Below the pieces are notes generated by a model, which was given only the letters and a program-made list of their open reading frames with translations, made no database searches and was not told where the DNA came from. Source: Pseudomonas sp. AN-1 (GTDB lineage Bacteria; Pseudomonadota; Gammaproteobacteria; Pseudomonadales; Pseudomonadaceae). Taken from it: a DNA stretch of 64,000 bases. The position numbers and the translations under genes were made by a program. Positions within the stretch are counted from its first letter, which is position 1. The number at the start of each line of letters is the position of its first letter. Where the stretch lies: positions 3,844,001-3,908,000 of the forward strand of contig NZ_CP139195.1 of assembly GCF_034057115.1 (NCBI RefSeq). Reading direction: 5' to 3'. This document shows positions 7,761-16,400 of the stretch, piece by piece.

Positions 7761-9262
7761 CGTGAGCCGGCTCCGGCAGACAGCACCGGCACGCGGCGCG
7801 GTTCGAGCAGGCGCTCGGCGGGGCCGTGCTGCGGGTCGAGCAGGCCGCCGCCGAGGGCGGCCATCAGCTCGGCGTGGGCGGCCAGGCGCGCCGCCCACAC
7901 CTGCTGCTGCACGCGCTGCTGGGCGAACAGGCGGGTCTGCGCCTCGAGTACGGCGAGGTAGTCGGTCAGCCCGCCGCGCCAGGCCTGTTCGGCGATGCGC
8001 CAGCTGGCTTCGGCGGTGGCGGTCGCCTCGGCGGCCAGGCGCTGCTGCTCGTCCAGCGAGCGCAGGCGGATCAGTTGGTCGGAGATCTCGCGCAGCGCGC
8101 TGATCAGGGTCTGGTTGTAGCGCGCCACCGCGGCGTCGTAGGCGGCGCTGGCGGCGCCCAGCCGGCCGCGCCGGCGGCCGCCGTCGAACAGCGGCAGGGA
8201 CAGCGCCGGGCCGATGCTGCCGCCGAGCTTGCCGGCCTGCAGCAGCGCCAGTGCGCCGCCGCCCACCGCGCCGAAGCCGAGGCCGGCGACCAGGTCGATG
8301 TTGGGATAGAAGTCGGCGCGCGCCACGTCCACGCCGCTGGCGCGCGCGGCCACCTGCCAGCGCCGGGCGACCACGTCGGGACGCCGGCCGAGCAGGTCGG
8401 CGGGCAGCACCGCCGGCAGGCTCGGCTGGGCGGTGAGCTGCAGGTTCGGCCGCTGCAGCTGGGCCGCCGCACCGGGACCCTGGCCGGCGAGGGCGGCCAG
8501 TTGGTTGCCGGCCAGGGCGATGCGCGCGTCCAGCTCCGCGATCTGCCGGCGGGTCTCCGGCAGCGGCGCGCTGGCCTGGCTGACCTCGAAGGCGGTGCCC
8601 AGGCCGCCGGCCAGGCGGCGGCGGGCGAGGGCGAGGATGTGCTCCTGCTGGGCCAGGGTGGCTTTGAGGATGTCGCGCTCGGCATGGCGCAGCGCCAGCT
8701 GCACGTAGACCAGCACGATGTTGCGCTCCAGCTCCAGTTGCACCACCCGGCCCGCGGCGGCGCTGGCGTAGGCGGCGTGCCGGGCGCCCTCGCTGGCACT
8801 GCGCTCGCGGCCCCAGAGGTCGAGGGCGTAGCGCAGGCCGAGGCCGGCGTCGCCGTTCCAGTGGCTGCTGCCGGCCAGCGCGCCGGGGCCGTGCAGGGCG
8901 TCGTCCGGCCAGTGCTGGCGCCTGAGGCTGGCGCTGGCGCCGAGCTGCGGCGCCTCGGCGGCGCGGGTCACCTCGGCCAGGGCCATGGCCTGGCGCACGC
9001 GCGCCTCGGCCTCGTCCAGGCTCGGGCTGTGCTCCAGGGCGCGGGCGATCCAGGCATCGAGCTGCGGGTCGTGGTACTGCTGCCACCAGCTTTCCCGCGG
9101 CCAGCCGGCCTCGCGCCGCGCCTGGGCGAGGGCGGCGCCGGGGCTCAGGGTGTTGGCGTCCAGGCGCGCCTGCTGCGGGGCGATGCCGCCGGTGCTCATG
9201 CAGCCGCCTAGGACGAGCGCGGAGGCGAGCAGGGCGCCGGCGAGGCAGGTGCGAGAAGACAA
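7757..9262 (-). CDS. NodT/OprM-type outer-membrane efflux lipoprotein
   Basis: A 501-aa outer-membrane factor. The N-terminus has a lipoprotein signal ending in the lipobox LGGC, followed by Ser-Thr and two outer_efflux repeats with long alpha-helical segments and the typical LGRRPDVVARRWQVAARASG motif. There is no in-frame ATG before the signal peptide; TTG at 9262, with AGGAT 8 bases upstream, is the best start. It forms the trimeric TolC-like channel for the downstream FUSC and HlyD proteins and is the first gene of the operon. The 236-bp gap to the divergent AraC gene must hold the promoters. Confidence 0.9.
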   Translation of the reverse strand: MSSRTCLAGALLASALVLGGCMSTGGIAPQQARLDANTLSPGAALAQARREAGWPRESWWQQYHDPQLDAWIARALEHSPSLDEAEARVRQAMALAEVTRAAEAPQLGASASLRRQHWPDDALHGPGALAGSSHWNGDAGLGLRYALDLWGRERSASEGARHAAYASAAAGRVVQLELERNIVLVYVQLALRHAERDILKATLAQQEHILALARRRLAGGLGTAFEVSQASAPLPETRRQIAELDARIALAGNQLAALAGQGPGAAAQLQRPNLQLTAQPSLPAVLPADLLGRRPDVVARRWQVAARASGVDVARADFYPNIDLVAGLGFGAVGGGALALLQAGKLGGSIGPALSLPLFDGGRRRGRLGAASAAYDAAVARYNQTLISALREISDQLIRLRSLDEQQRLAAEATATAEASWRIAEQAWRGGLTDYLAVLEAQTRLFAQQRVQQQVWAARLAAHAELMAALGGGLLDPQHGPAERLLEPRRVPVLSAGAGSR

Positions 9263-9498
9263 GGCGGGAGATCCTGGCGAAAACGGGGAAACGCGGCGGG
9301 AAATGCGGCAACCGGATTCTAGGGAGGCGGCTGGCAGTGGATAAATCGTGGTGGCGGAGAAGCTCAGTTGTGCCGTCCGTAACAATGCGGCGGCTGGCCG
9401 GGGTGGCCTTTTGCCGGCCGCACTGATCCGGCGCAAGATGGAGCGGCGCGCCGCCCGCTAGGCTGCGCGTCCGCAATCGCTCGCAGTGGGGGCAGCAG

Positions 9499-10542
9499 AT
9501 GACGCAGACATCCTCGGTGGTGGCCGGCTGGCTGGCCGCGGTGACCCGCACCCTGGAGGCGCTGGGGGTGGACGCCGACGCCCTGCTGGCCGAGGCCGGC
9601 GCCGATCCGGCGGCCAAGTACGCCCAGGAGGCGCGCTTCTCCTCGGCGCTGACCCGGCGCTTCTGGCCGCTGGCGGTGGCGCGCACCGGGCATGCCGACA
9701 TCGGCCTGCACGCCGCACGCTTCGTCTGCCCGACCACCTTCCACGCCCTCGGCTTCTCGCTGTGGGCCAGCAGCACCCTGCTGGAGGCGCTGGAGCGCAT
9801 GGTGCGCTTCGCCGCGCTGCTCAACGACGGCGCCGACCTGACCCTGGAAGCCGAGGGCGACGCCTTCCGCTTCCGCATGCTGGTGCAGGAGATCGACGGC
9901 CAGCCACAGATCGCCCCGGAAGGGGTGGACTACTTCCTCGGCGCGGTGAGCAAGCTGCTGCAGGACATGCGCGGGCCGAGCTTCGCGCCGCGCGCGGTCA
10001 GCCTGATGCGCGCGGCGCCGGCCGATCCCGCGCCCTGGCGCGAACACTTCGCCGCGCCGGTGCAGTTCGCTGCGGAAGGCAACAGCCTGCTGCTGGACGG
10101 CGCCGAGCTGCAGCGCCCGCTGCCCACCGGCAACCCGGAGCTGGCGCGGCAGAACGACCGTCTGGTGGCCGAGTACCTGGCCCGCCACCAGTTGCTCAAC
10201 CCGGCGCTGCAGGTGCGTGCGCGCCTGCTCGAGCTGCTGCCCGGCGGCACGGCGAGCCTGGAGGCGGTGGCCGCCGAGCTGGGCAGCAGCCCGCGCACCC
10301 TGCAGTACCGCCTGGCGCGCCAGGGCACCTCGTTCAGCGAGATCCTCGACGAGGTGCGCGCCAGCCTGGCGCGGCGCTACGTGCAGCAGTCGCAGCAGCC
10401 GTTCAGCGCGCTGGCCTACGCGCTGGGCTTCTCCGAGCCGAGCCACTTCAACCGCGCCTTCAAGCGCTGGACCGGCGAGACGCCGAGCCGCTACCGGGCG
10501 CGGCTGCGCCCGGCGGCTGGCGAGGGTGCCGGTCCCCTGTAG
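9499..10542 (+). CDS. AraC-family regulator with arabinose-binding-type N-terminal domain
   Basis: A 347-aa regulator. Residues 20-205 match the Arabinose_bd (OruR/ArgR-like) N-terminal domain. Residues about 240-335 form the AraC double helix-turn-helix, with SLEAVAAELGSSPRTLQYRL as first HTH and PFSALAYALGFSEPSHFNRA as the conserved second HTH. It is transcribed away from the four-gene efflux operon, so it is the likeliest local regulator of that operon. Its stop lies within the first bases of a dispersed inverted repeat. Confidence 0.92.
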   Translation: MTQTSSVVAGWLAAVTRTLEALGVDADALLAEAGADPAAKYAQEARFSSALTRRFWPLAVARTGHADIGLHAARFVCPTTFHALGFSLWASSTLLEALERMVRFAALLNDGADLTLEAEGDAFRFRMLVQEIDGQPQIAPEGVDYFLGAVSKLLQDMRGPSFAPRAVSLMRAAPADPAPWREHFAAPVQFAAEGNSLLLDGAELQRPLPTGNPELARQNDRLVAEYLARHQLLNPALQVRARLLELLPGGTASLEAVAAELGSSPRTLQYRLARQGTSFSEILDEVRASLARRYVQQSQQPFSALAYALGFSEPSHFNRAFKRWTGETPSRYRARLRPAAGEGAGPL

Positions 10543-10595
10543 GGGCGAATTCATTCGCCTTTACGGGACTTTTTGGCGAATTAATTCGCCCCTAC
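10539..10595. repeat. Dispersed inverted repeat (GGGGCGAATT type)
   Basis: Two 21-base arms, each beginning GTAGGGGCGAATT when read inwards, differ at one position and enclose a 15-base loop. The left arm covers the last four bases of the AraC gene. Palindromes of this kind are scattered in pseudomonad and related genomes, usually just after genes, and can act as transcription ends or mRNA stabilisers. Confidence 0.8.
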
Positions 10596-10607
10596 AAGTC
10601 GCTGGCC

Positions 10608-10663
10608 ACTCGCGCAGCGATCTTCTAGCGATGCACCGATCGGCAGGTAATCGCTGCGCGAGT
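10608..10663. repeat. Second inverted repeat (ACTCGCGCAGCGAT arms)
   Basis: Fourteen-base perfect arms at 10608-10621 and 10650-10663 around a 28-base loop, directly after the preceding repeat. Together they fill the space between the AraC gene and the hpaD promoter region. No transposase is linked to them. Confidence 0.75.
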
Positions 10664-10822
10664 TACCTACCCTACGGATAGCCTCTGCATGCAGAAGGTT
10701 GCGCGTAAAGGCTAGTCTTTTGCCGCCAGCGGCAATGCTCTCCCTGCGGCCTGTGCGGATACTGGACGCACCAGGCGCCACTCCGGCGCCAGTCCCCGAG
10801 ACCACAACAAGAGGAAGCCGCC

Positions 10823-11674
10823 ATGGGTGAGATCGTTCTGGCCGCCAAGGTCACCCACGTCCCGTCGATGTTCATCTCCGAGCAGCCCGGCCCGCACCAC
10901 GGCTGCCGCGCCGCCGCCATCGCCGGGCATCGTCGTCTGGGCGAGCTGGTCCGCGAGCTGGCGGTCGACACCATCGTGGTCGCCGACACCCACTGGCTGG
11001 TCAACGCCGGCTACCACATCAACGCCAACACCGACTGCTCGGGCCTGTACACCAGCACCGAGTTCCCGCACTTCATCCGCGACCTGCCCTACGACTACGT
11101 CGGCGACGCCGAGCTGGGCGACGCCATCGCCGCCGCGGCCTGCGCCAACGACGTGTTCACCCGCAGCCACACCGACGTGCCGTCGCTCGGCCTGCAGTAC
11201 GGCACCCTGGTGCCGCTGCGCTACATGGGCATCGACAAGAGCGTGAAGATCGTCTCGATCGCCGCCTGGCTGTACGACGCGCACCTGGAAGACTCGAAGA
11301 CCATGGGCGAGTCGATCCGCCAGGCGGTGGAGGCTTCCGACCGCCGGGTGGCTTTCCTCGCCAGCGGCTCGCTGTCGCACCGCATCGCGCCGAACCGCGA
11401 GGTCAGCGACCACCTGCAGAAGATCAGCCGGCCGTTCAACAAGCAGGTCGACCTCAAGGTGATGGACATGTGGCAGCGCGGCGACCACGCCGACTTCCTC
11501 GACATGCTGCCGCAGTACGCCCGCGACTGCGACGGCGAGGGCGGCATGCACGACACCGCGATGCTCTACGGCCTGCTCGGCTGGAAGAACTACCAGGGGA
11601 AAGCCGAGGTGCTCACCCCGTACTTCGAGAGCTCGGGCACCGGGCAGTGCAACGTGCTCTTCCCGCTCGTCTGA
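10823..11674 (+). CDS. hpaD: 3,4-dihydroxyphenylacetate (homoprotocatechuate) 2,3-dioxygenase, LigB class
   Basis: A 283-aa extradiol dioxygenase of the LigB (type II) superfamily, close to HpaD/HpcB of Escherichia coli in length and motifs: KVTHVPSM with metal ligand His12, DTHWLVNAGYHIN with the second His, the GSLSHR active-site loop and the C-terminal SSGTGQCN. The enzyme opens the ring of homoprotocatechuate with Fe(II), giving 5-carboxymethyl-2-hydroxymuconate semialdehyde. GAGGAAG precedes the ATG. The rest of the hpa pathway (dehydrogenase, isomerase, decarboxylase) is not adjacent, so this copy stands alone. A related catechol substrate cannot be excluded. Confidence 0.88.
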   Translation: MGEIVLAAKVTHVPSMFISEQPGPHHGCRAAAIAGHRRLGELVRELAVDTIVVADTHWLVNAGYHINANTDCSGLYTSTEFPHFIRDLPYDYVGDAELGDAIAAAACANDVFTRSHTDVPSLGLQYGTLVPLRYMGIDKSVKIVSIAAWLYDAHLEDSKTMGESIRQAVEASDRRVAFLASGSLSHRIAPNREVSDHLQKISRPFNKQVDLKVMDMWQRGDHADFLDMLPQYARDCDGEGGMHDTAMLYGLLGWKNYQGKAEVLTPYFESSGTGQCNVLFPLV

Positions 11675-11692
11675 GGCGGGGGCGGGAAGAGC

Positions 11693-11716
11693 GAAGGGCG
11701 CCGTTCGGCGCCCTTC
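11693..11716. terminator. Terminator hairpin between hpaD and the convergent YkgJ gene
   Basis: A ten-base-pair perfect stem (GAAGGGCGCC with GGCGCCCTTC) around a GTTC loop, between two convergent genes. There is only a short T-rich tail, so it may serve both directions. Confidence 0.75.
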
Positions 11717-11722
11717 GTCGTT

Positions 11723-12130
11723 TCAGCGGTGCAGCGCCTTGGGGCGGAAGGCGCAGTGGCCGGGCTTGGGGCCGATCCGCGGGTGGTTGCGGCAGGTGTC
11801 CGGGCGGTTGGCGTAGACCGTGCACAGGCGGGTCTTCTGGTCCAGGTACAGGCAATCGCCGCTGGAGTGCTGCTCCAGGATGAAGATGCCGGACTTCTGG
11901 TTGAAGCGGCCGACGATGCCGTCCTTCATCAGCCGCTTGGCGATCTGCCGGGGCGGCTCGCCGGCCTCGAACTCGTCGACCACGCCGAGGCGGATCAGGT
12001 CCTTGAGGCGCACCTCCACCGGCAGGCTGCAGCAGGTGGCGCGGCAGTCGTGGCACATGTCGTTGCCGCTGAACTTGATCCAGGTTTCCAGGCGCTCGGG
12101 ATCGGCGCCGACCAGCAGGTGTTTGCTCAT
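11723..12130 (-). CDS. YkgJ-family cysteine cluster protein
   Basis: A 135-aa protein with the CxBA/YkgJ pattern: [10 protein letters not shown] near residue 26, then [22 protein letters not shown] near residue 94. The cysteines are thought to bind zinc or an iron-sulfur cluster. Members occur beside many enzymes and have no settled role. It converges on hpaD with a shared terminator hairpin, and lies 185 bases upstream of the divergent fbp gene. Confidence 0.88.
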   Translation of the reverse strand: MSKHLLVGADPERLETWIKFSGNDMCHDCRATCCSLPVEVRLKDLIRLGVVDEFEAGEPPRQIAKRLMKDGIVGRFNQKSGIFILEQHSSGDCLYLDQKTRLCTVYANRPDTCRNHPRIGPKPGHCAFRPKALHR

Positions 12131-12272
12131 TGGGGGGTCGCAGGGTGGCAGGGCGGAAGGCGCGCGATGATAAGCAGACGGCGGCGCGCCTGCAGCTGTT
12201 TTTGTCGTCCGGCGGTCGCCTGGATGGGGCCGGATTGACGCGTGGCATGAGGCGGCGGCGGCCGAGTCGGGT

Positions 12273-12290
12273 TAAAATGCCGGCATTTTA
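12273..12290. promoter_or_regulatory. Perfect 18-base palindrome before fbp
   Basis: TAAAATGCCGGCATTTTA is self-complementary over its whole length and ends 25 bases before the fbp start. It stands out as AT-rich in its surroundings. It contains TAAAAT, which could serve as a -10 box, so it may be a promoter overlapped by an operator. Confidence 0.5.
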
Positions 12291-12315
12291 TCCTGCCCCA
12301 CCCTCGGAGCCGTCC

Positions 12316-13323
12316 ATGTCCCGCGTTACCCTCAGTCGCTACCTGATCGAAGAGACCCGCAGCAACCACACCCCGGCCGACCTGCGCTTCCTCATCGAAG
12401 TGGTGGCGCGCGCCTGCAAGGAGATCAGCCACGCGGTGTCCAAGGGCGCGCTGGGCGGCGTGCTGGGCAGCGCCGGCAGCGAGAACGTGCAGGGCGAGGT
12501 GCAGAAGAAGCTCGACGTGCTGTCCAACGAGATCCTGCTGGAGGCCAACGAGTGGGGCGGCCACCTGGCCGGCATGGCCTCCGAGGAAATGGACAACGCC
12601 TACCAGATCCCCGGCCAGTACCCGAAGGGTGCCTACCTGCTGGTGTTCGACCCGCTGGACGGCTCCAGCAACATCGACGTCAACGTCTCGGTCGGCACCA
12701 TCTTCTCCGTGCTGCGCTGCCCGGACGAGTGCGACAACAGCTGCGACCTCGGCGAGGAAGCCTTCCTGCAGCCGGGCACCCGCCAGGTGGCCGCCGGCTA
12801 CGCCATCTACGGCCCGCAGACCATGCTGGTGCTGACCCTCGGCAACGGCGTCAAGGGCTTCACCCTCGACCGCGAGCTGGGCAGCTTCGTGCTGACCCAC
12901 GAAGACATCCGCGTACCGGAAAGCACCGCCGAGTTCGCCATCAACATGTCCAACCAGCGCCACTGGGAAGCCCCGGTGCAGCGCTACGTCGGCGAGCTGC
13001 TGGCCGGCAAGGAAGGCCCGCTGGGCAAGAACTACAACATGCGCTGGATCGCCTCGATGGTGGCCGACGTGCACCGCATCCTCACCCGCGGCGGCGTGTT
13101 CATGTACCCGCGCGATGCCCGCGAGCCGGACAAGGCCGGCAAGCTGCGCCTGATGTACGAGGCCAACCCGATGTCGATGATCATCGAGCAGGCCGGCGGC
13201 GCGGCGACCAACGGTGTGCAGCGTATCCTCGATATCCAGCCGACCTCGCTGCACCAGCGCGTGCCGGTGTTCCTCGGTTCCAAGGAAGAGGTCGAGCGCA
13301 TCACCGGCTACCACCAGGGCTGA
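12316..13323 (+). CDS. fbp: Fructose-1,6-bisphosphatase, class I
   Basis: A 335-aa class I FBPase that hydrolyses fructose 1,6-bisphosphate to fructose 6-phosphate in gluconeogenesis. The metal-binding signature [12 protein letters not shown] lies near residues 114-125, and [20 protein letters not shown] is the conserved substrate loop. Length is normal for the family. Start [10 protein letters not shown] at 12316 has GGAG 7 bases upstream; upstream in-frame codons lack a ribosome site and cross the palindrome at 12273. Pseudomonads lacking phosphofructokinase depend on this enzyme for hexose synthesis. Confidence 0.97.
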   Translation: MSRVTLSRYLIEETRSNHTPADLRFLIEVVARACKEISHAVSKGALGGVLGSAGSENVQGEVQKKLDVLSNEILLEANEWGGHLAGMASEEMDNAYQIPGQYPKGAYLLVFDPLDGSSNIDVNVSVGTIFSVLRCPDECDNSCDLGEEAFLQPGTRQVAAGYAIYGPQTMLVLTLGNGVKGFTLDRELGSFVLTHEDIRVPESTAEFAINMSNQRHWEAPVQRYVGELLAGKEGPLGKNYNMRWIASMVADVHRILTRGGVFMYPRDAREPDKAGKLRLMYEANPMSMIIEQAGGAATNGVQRILDIQPTSLHQRVPVFLGSKEEVERITGYHQG

Positions 13324-13493
13324 TCCGCGTTCCGCTCCCGGCAGGGCTGCGTCCCTGCCATCCCCGACGCCGGCCCCGTGCCGGCGTCGTGCCGTCCGGC
13401 CGGAACGCGGCGGCGCTTTTGCCGTCCAACGCAGGGTTGGCGGGCGGCGCCTGTGCCATGCTTGCCGCCCTTTCCCCGTTCAGGAGTTCCCCG

Positions 13494-13751
13494 ATGTCGC
13501 TGCGTTCCTTCGCCCTGCTCGCCTGCTGCCTGCTGCTGGCCGCCTGCAACAAGGTCAACCAGGAAAACTTCTCCAAGATCCGCCCTGGCATGAGCAAGGC
13601 CGAGGTCGAGCAGCTGCTGGGCGCGCCGACCGAATGCGCCGGCGCCCTGGGCTTCACCAGCTGCTCCTGGGGCAAGGAGCAGGGCGCCTTCGTCAGCATC
13701 CAGTTCGGCAACGACAAGGTGCTGGTGTTCTCCGGCAAGGGACTCAAGTAG
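13494..13751 (+). CDS. Small lipoprotein of the DUF3862/SmpA-like fold
   Basis: An 85-aa protein with a lipoprotein signal (lipobox LAAC, Cys19) and a mature part beginning NKVNQENFSKIRPGMSKAEV, the KIxxGMskaEV...LLGxP motif shared by DUF3862 and SmpA/OmlA domains. Two further Cys (ECAG and TSCSWG) may form a disulfide. GGAG is placed 9 bases before ATG 13494. It ends three bases before the stop of the convergent CBS-domain gene. Function unknown; it probably sits in the outer membrane. Confidence 0.85.
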   Translation: MSLRSFALLACCLLLAACNKVNQENFSKIRPGMSKAEVEQLLGAPTECAGALGFTSCSWGKEQGAFVSIQFGNDKVLVFSGKGLK

Positions 13752-13754
13752 TCC

Positions 13755-14186
13755 TCAGCCGCGGATGTACTGCTCCAGCTGCTGGATCAGCTCGTCCTGC
13801 TCGGCGAGGGCCTCCTTGACCAGGTTGCCCACCGACAGCATGCCCAGCAGCTTGCCGTCGTCGATCACCGGCAGGTGACGCAGGTGGCCGCGGCCCATCA
13901 GACGCAGGCAGTCGCGGGTGGTCTGCGCCGAAGTGACGCTGATCACCGGCGAGGCCATGATCGCGCTGACCGGGGTGGCCACCGACGAGCGTCCCTGCAG
14001 CACCATCTTGCGCGCGTAGTCGCGCTCGCTGACGATGCCGACCACCTGCTCGCCTTCGGTGACGATCAGCGCCCCGATGTTCTTTTCCGCCATCAGTTGC
14101 AGGGCCTGCAGCACCGTCGCCGTGGGCGCGATGGTGTAGATGTCCTGGTTGGGCTTGGCGCGGAGCATTTGCGCGACTGTTCTCAT
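13755..14186 (-). CDS. CBS-domain pair protein
   Basis: A 143-aa protein built of two CBS domains (residues about 8-65 and 75-130), with DIYTIAPTATVLQALQLMAE and GIVSERDYARK in the first and HLRHLPVIDDGKLLGMLSVG in the second. Such stand-alone pairs bind adenosine nucleotides and regulate partners. AGGAGG lies 5 bases before the ATG at 14186. The divergent neighbour is phoX; no functional link is evident. Confidence 0.92.
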   Translation of the reverse strand: MRTVAQMLRAKPNQDIYTIAPTATVLQALQLMAEKNIGALIVTEGEQVVGIVSERDYARKMVLQGRSSVATPVSAIMASPVISVTSAQTTRDCLRLMGRGHLRHLPVIDDGKLLGMLSVGNLVKEALAEQDELIQQLEQYIRG

Positions 14187-14299
14187 GCGTCCTCCTGGTC
14201 TCGGTTCCCTGGCCCGGCGCGGGTGCGGCCAGACACAAGCAGTATGTAACCGATAGTCACGTTGCGCGCACCTGTGCGGATGTTGCCGGATGTGCCCGG

Positions 14300-14317
14300 C
14301 CGTCACCGTCCTGTCAC
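14300..14317 (+). promoter_or_regulatory. Pho box upstream of phoX
   Basis: Two seven-base direct repeats, CCGTCAC and CTGTCAC, separated by four bases, match the PhoB-binding consensus CTGTCAT-N4-CTGTCAT at most positions. The site ends 66 bases before the phoX start. The neighbouring gene is a classical Pho-regulon phosphatase, which strengthens the call. Confidence 0.7.
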
Positions 14318-14383
14318 GGCGGACGCCTACAACACGGACAACGCCCCGCCCGGCGGGCGGGCACCGATCAGCAAGGAGTCGCG

Positions 14384-16342
14384 ATGCGCGAGGATTTCCG
14401 GCAGTTCCACGCGGCGCTGGCCGCCCACGACGACCAGTCGATCAACCCCAGCGCCAACCCCACCCTCGACCAACTGGTCGACCGCGGCCGGCGCAACCTG
14501 CTCAAGGGCGGCCTCGGCCTGGCCGCGCTGAGCCTGTTCGGCGGCCTGCTCGGCAGCCGCGCGGCCTTCGCCGGCTCCGGCCTGCTCGGCTTCCAAGGCG
14601 TGCCGGTGCAGACCGCCGCCGACTTCGACCGGGTCGTGGTACCGCCGGGCTACACGGCGCGGGCGTTCTTCTCCTGGGGCGATGCGGTGCTGGCCGATGC
14701 GCCGGCCTGGCGCCCCGACGCCGGCGACGACTGGCAGGCGCAGCTCAGGCAGGCCGGCGACAACCACGACGGCATGCACTTCTTCCCCTTCGCGGAGGCA
14801 CCGGAGCGCCACGGCCTGCTGGTGATCAACCACGAGTACGTCAACCCGACCCTGCATCCTGCCGGCATGACCTTCGAGGACGGCAAGCGTCCGCTGGCCG
14901 AGGTGAAGAAGGAGCAGGCGGCCCACGGGGTCAGCATCATCGAGGTGCGCCGGGACGCCGCCGGCCACTGGCAGCGGGTGCTGCCCTCGCGCTGGAACCG
15001 GCGCATCTCGGCGCTGACGCCGATGACCATCGGCGGTCCGCTGGCCGGCCACGAGCTGATGCGGACCGCCGCCGATCCCGAGGGGCGGGAGGTGCTCGGC
15101 ACCCTCAACAACTGCTCGATGGGCGTCACCCCCTGGGGCACCTACCTGGCCTGCGAGGAGAACTGGCACAACTACTTCGTCAACCGCGATCCGGCCGACT
15201 TCGCGCGGCGCGTGGCGCACCGTCGCTACGGTATCTCGAACGGCGCGCAGAGCAAGGTCTACGCCTGGGAAAGCGCCGACCCGCGCTTCGACGCCACCCC
15301 CGATGCCGGTCAGCCCCACGGCGGCCAGGTCAACGAGCCCAATCGCTTCGGCTGGGTGGTGGAGATCGATCCCTTCGACCCGGACAGCACGCCGGTCAAG
15401 CGCACCGCCTTCGGGCGTTTCAGCCGCGAGTGCGCGGTGCTGTCGCTGGGCGAGGGCGGGCGCATGGCCTTCTACTCCGGCGACGACGCCAAGGGCGAGT
15501 ACGTCTACAAGTTCGTCCCGGCCGGGCGCTTCGATGCGGCCAACCCCGGGGCCAACCGCGACCTGCTCGACGAGGGCACCCTGTACGTCGCCCGCTTCGA
15601 CGCCGACGGCACGGGGCGCTGGCTGGCGCTGGTGCACGGCGACAACGGACTGACCGCGGAACACGGCTTCGCCAGCCAGGCCGAGGTGCTGGTCAACGCC
15701 CGCGCCGCCGCCGACCGGGTCGGCGCGACGCCGATGGACCGCCCGGAGTGGGTGGCGGTGCATCCGGTGAGCCGCGAGGTCTACGTCACCCTGACCAACA
15801 ACGACGCGCGTGGCGAGGCGCAGCCGCTGGATGCGGCCAACCCGCGTCGGGAAAACCTGCACGGGCAGATCCTGCGCTGGAACGAGGCAGGTGGCGATCC
15901 GACCGCCACCGAGTTCCGCTGGGAGCTGTTCCTGCTCGCCGGCGAGCGACCGGGGGCGCAGGACGCGGAGGGCCAGGCGCTGCCGGCGCATCTGACCGGC
16001 ACGATCAACGGCGACATCTTCTCCTCGCCGGACGGCCTGGCCTTCGACGGCGCCGGGCGGCTGTGGATCCAGACCGACTACGGCGACGCCGAGCCGGCCA
16101 TGCAGGCGATGGGCTGCAACCAGCTGCTCTGCGCCGACCCGGCGAGCCGCGAGGTGCGCCGCTTCCTGGTCGGCCCGCGCGGCTGCGAGATCACCGGCAT
16201 CACCTGGAGCCCGGACTACCGGGCGATGTGGATCAACGTGCAGCACCCGGGGCTGAGCTACCCGGCCAGCGACGGCAAGAGCCGGCCGCGCTCGACCACG
16301 GTGCTGGTGACCCGCGACGACGGTGGAATTATCGGCGCCTGA
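14384..16342 (+). CDS. phoX: PhoX-family (DUF839) alkaline phosphatase, Tat-exported
   Basis: A 652-aa secreted phosphatase of the PhoX/DUF839 family, calcium- and iron-dependent monoesterases induced by phosphate starvation. A long n-region leads to the twin-arginine signal RRNLLKGGLGLAALSLFGG (residues about 44-62) with cleavage near AFAG. The mature chain has the family's beta-propeller motifs: NHEYVNPT, TLNNCSMGVTPWGTYLACEENWHNYF and, near the end, SPDGLAFDGAGRLWIQTDYGD. AAGGAG lies just before the ATG. A Pho box precedes it, and the Tat genes needed for export are at 31-33 kb. Confidence 0.92.
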   Translation: MREDFRQFHAALAAHDDQSINPSANPTLDQLVDRGRRNLLKGGLGLAALSLFGGLLGSRAAFAGSGLLGFQGVPVQTAADFDRVVVPPGYTARAFFSWGDAVLADAPAWRPDAGDDWQAQLRQAGDNHDGMHFFPFAEAPERHGLLVINHEYVNPTLHPAGMTFEDGKRPLAEVKKEQAAHGVSIIEVRRDAAGHWQRVLPSRWNRRISALTPMTIGGPLAGHELMRTAADPEGREVLGTLNNCSMGVTPWGTYLACEENWHNYFVNRDPADFARRVAHRRYGISNGAQSKVYAWESADPRFDATPDAGQPHGGQVNEPNRFGWVVEIDPFDPDSTPVKRTAFGRFSRECAVLSLGEGGRMAFYSGDDAKGEYVYKFVPAGRFDAANPGANRDLLDEGTLYVARFDADGTGRWLALVHGDNGLTAEHGFASQAEVLVNARAAADRVGATPMDRPEWVAVHPVSREVYVTLTNNDARGEAQPLDAANPRRENLHGQILRWNEAGGDPTATEFRWELFLLAGERPGAQDAEGQALPAHLTGTINGDIFSSPDGLAFDGAGRLWIQTDYGDAEPAMQAMGCNQLLCADPASREVRRFLVGPRGCEITGITWSPDYRAMWINVQHPGLSYPASDGKSRPRSTTVLVTRDDGGIIGA

Positions 16343-16351
16343 AAAGCGCGA

Positions 16352-16379
16352 GGCGGGACATGCGCCGGCATGTCCCGCC
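16352..16379. terminator. Hairpin between convergent phoX and the sodium symporter gene
   Basis: A twelve-base-pair perfect stem beginning GGCGGGACATGC with a four-base loop. There is no T tract, so termination is an inference from position between converging genes. Confidence 0.5.
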
Positions 16380-16400
16380 CCGTGGGTCAACTGCGCGGAG

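Noticed and set aside
7761-9878. Upstream extension of the FUSC frame
   Set aside because: The frame stays open through the outer-membrane factor gene, but the FUSC protein begins at 7760 with an ATGA overlap and the extension is Arg/Pro/Ala noise.
10539-10663. Possible CRISPR-like repeats
   Set aside because: These are two different palindromes, not regularly spaced direct repeats with unique spacers.
13366-13388. Hairpin after fbp
   Set aside because: A good nine-base-pair stem but no T tract, and GC-rich stems of this kind are frequent by chance here; not called as a terminator.
14327-16390. Minus-strand frame of about 687 codons opposite phoX
   Set aside because: Shadow frame; PhoX on the plus strand has a Tat signal and family motifs.
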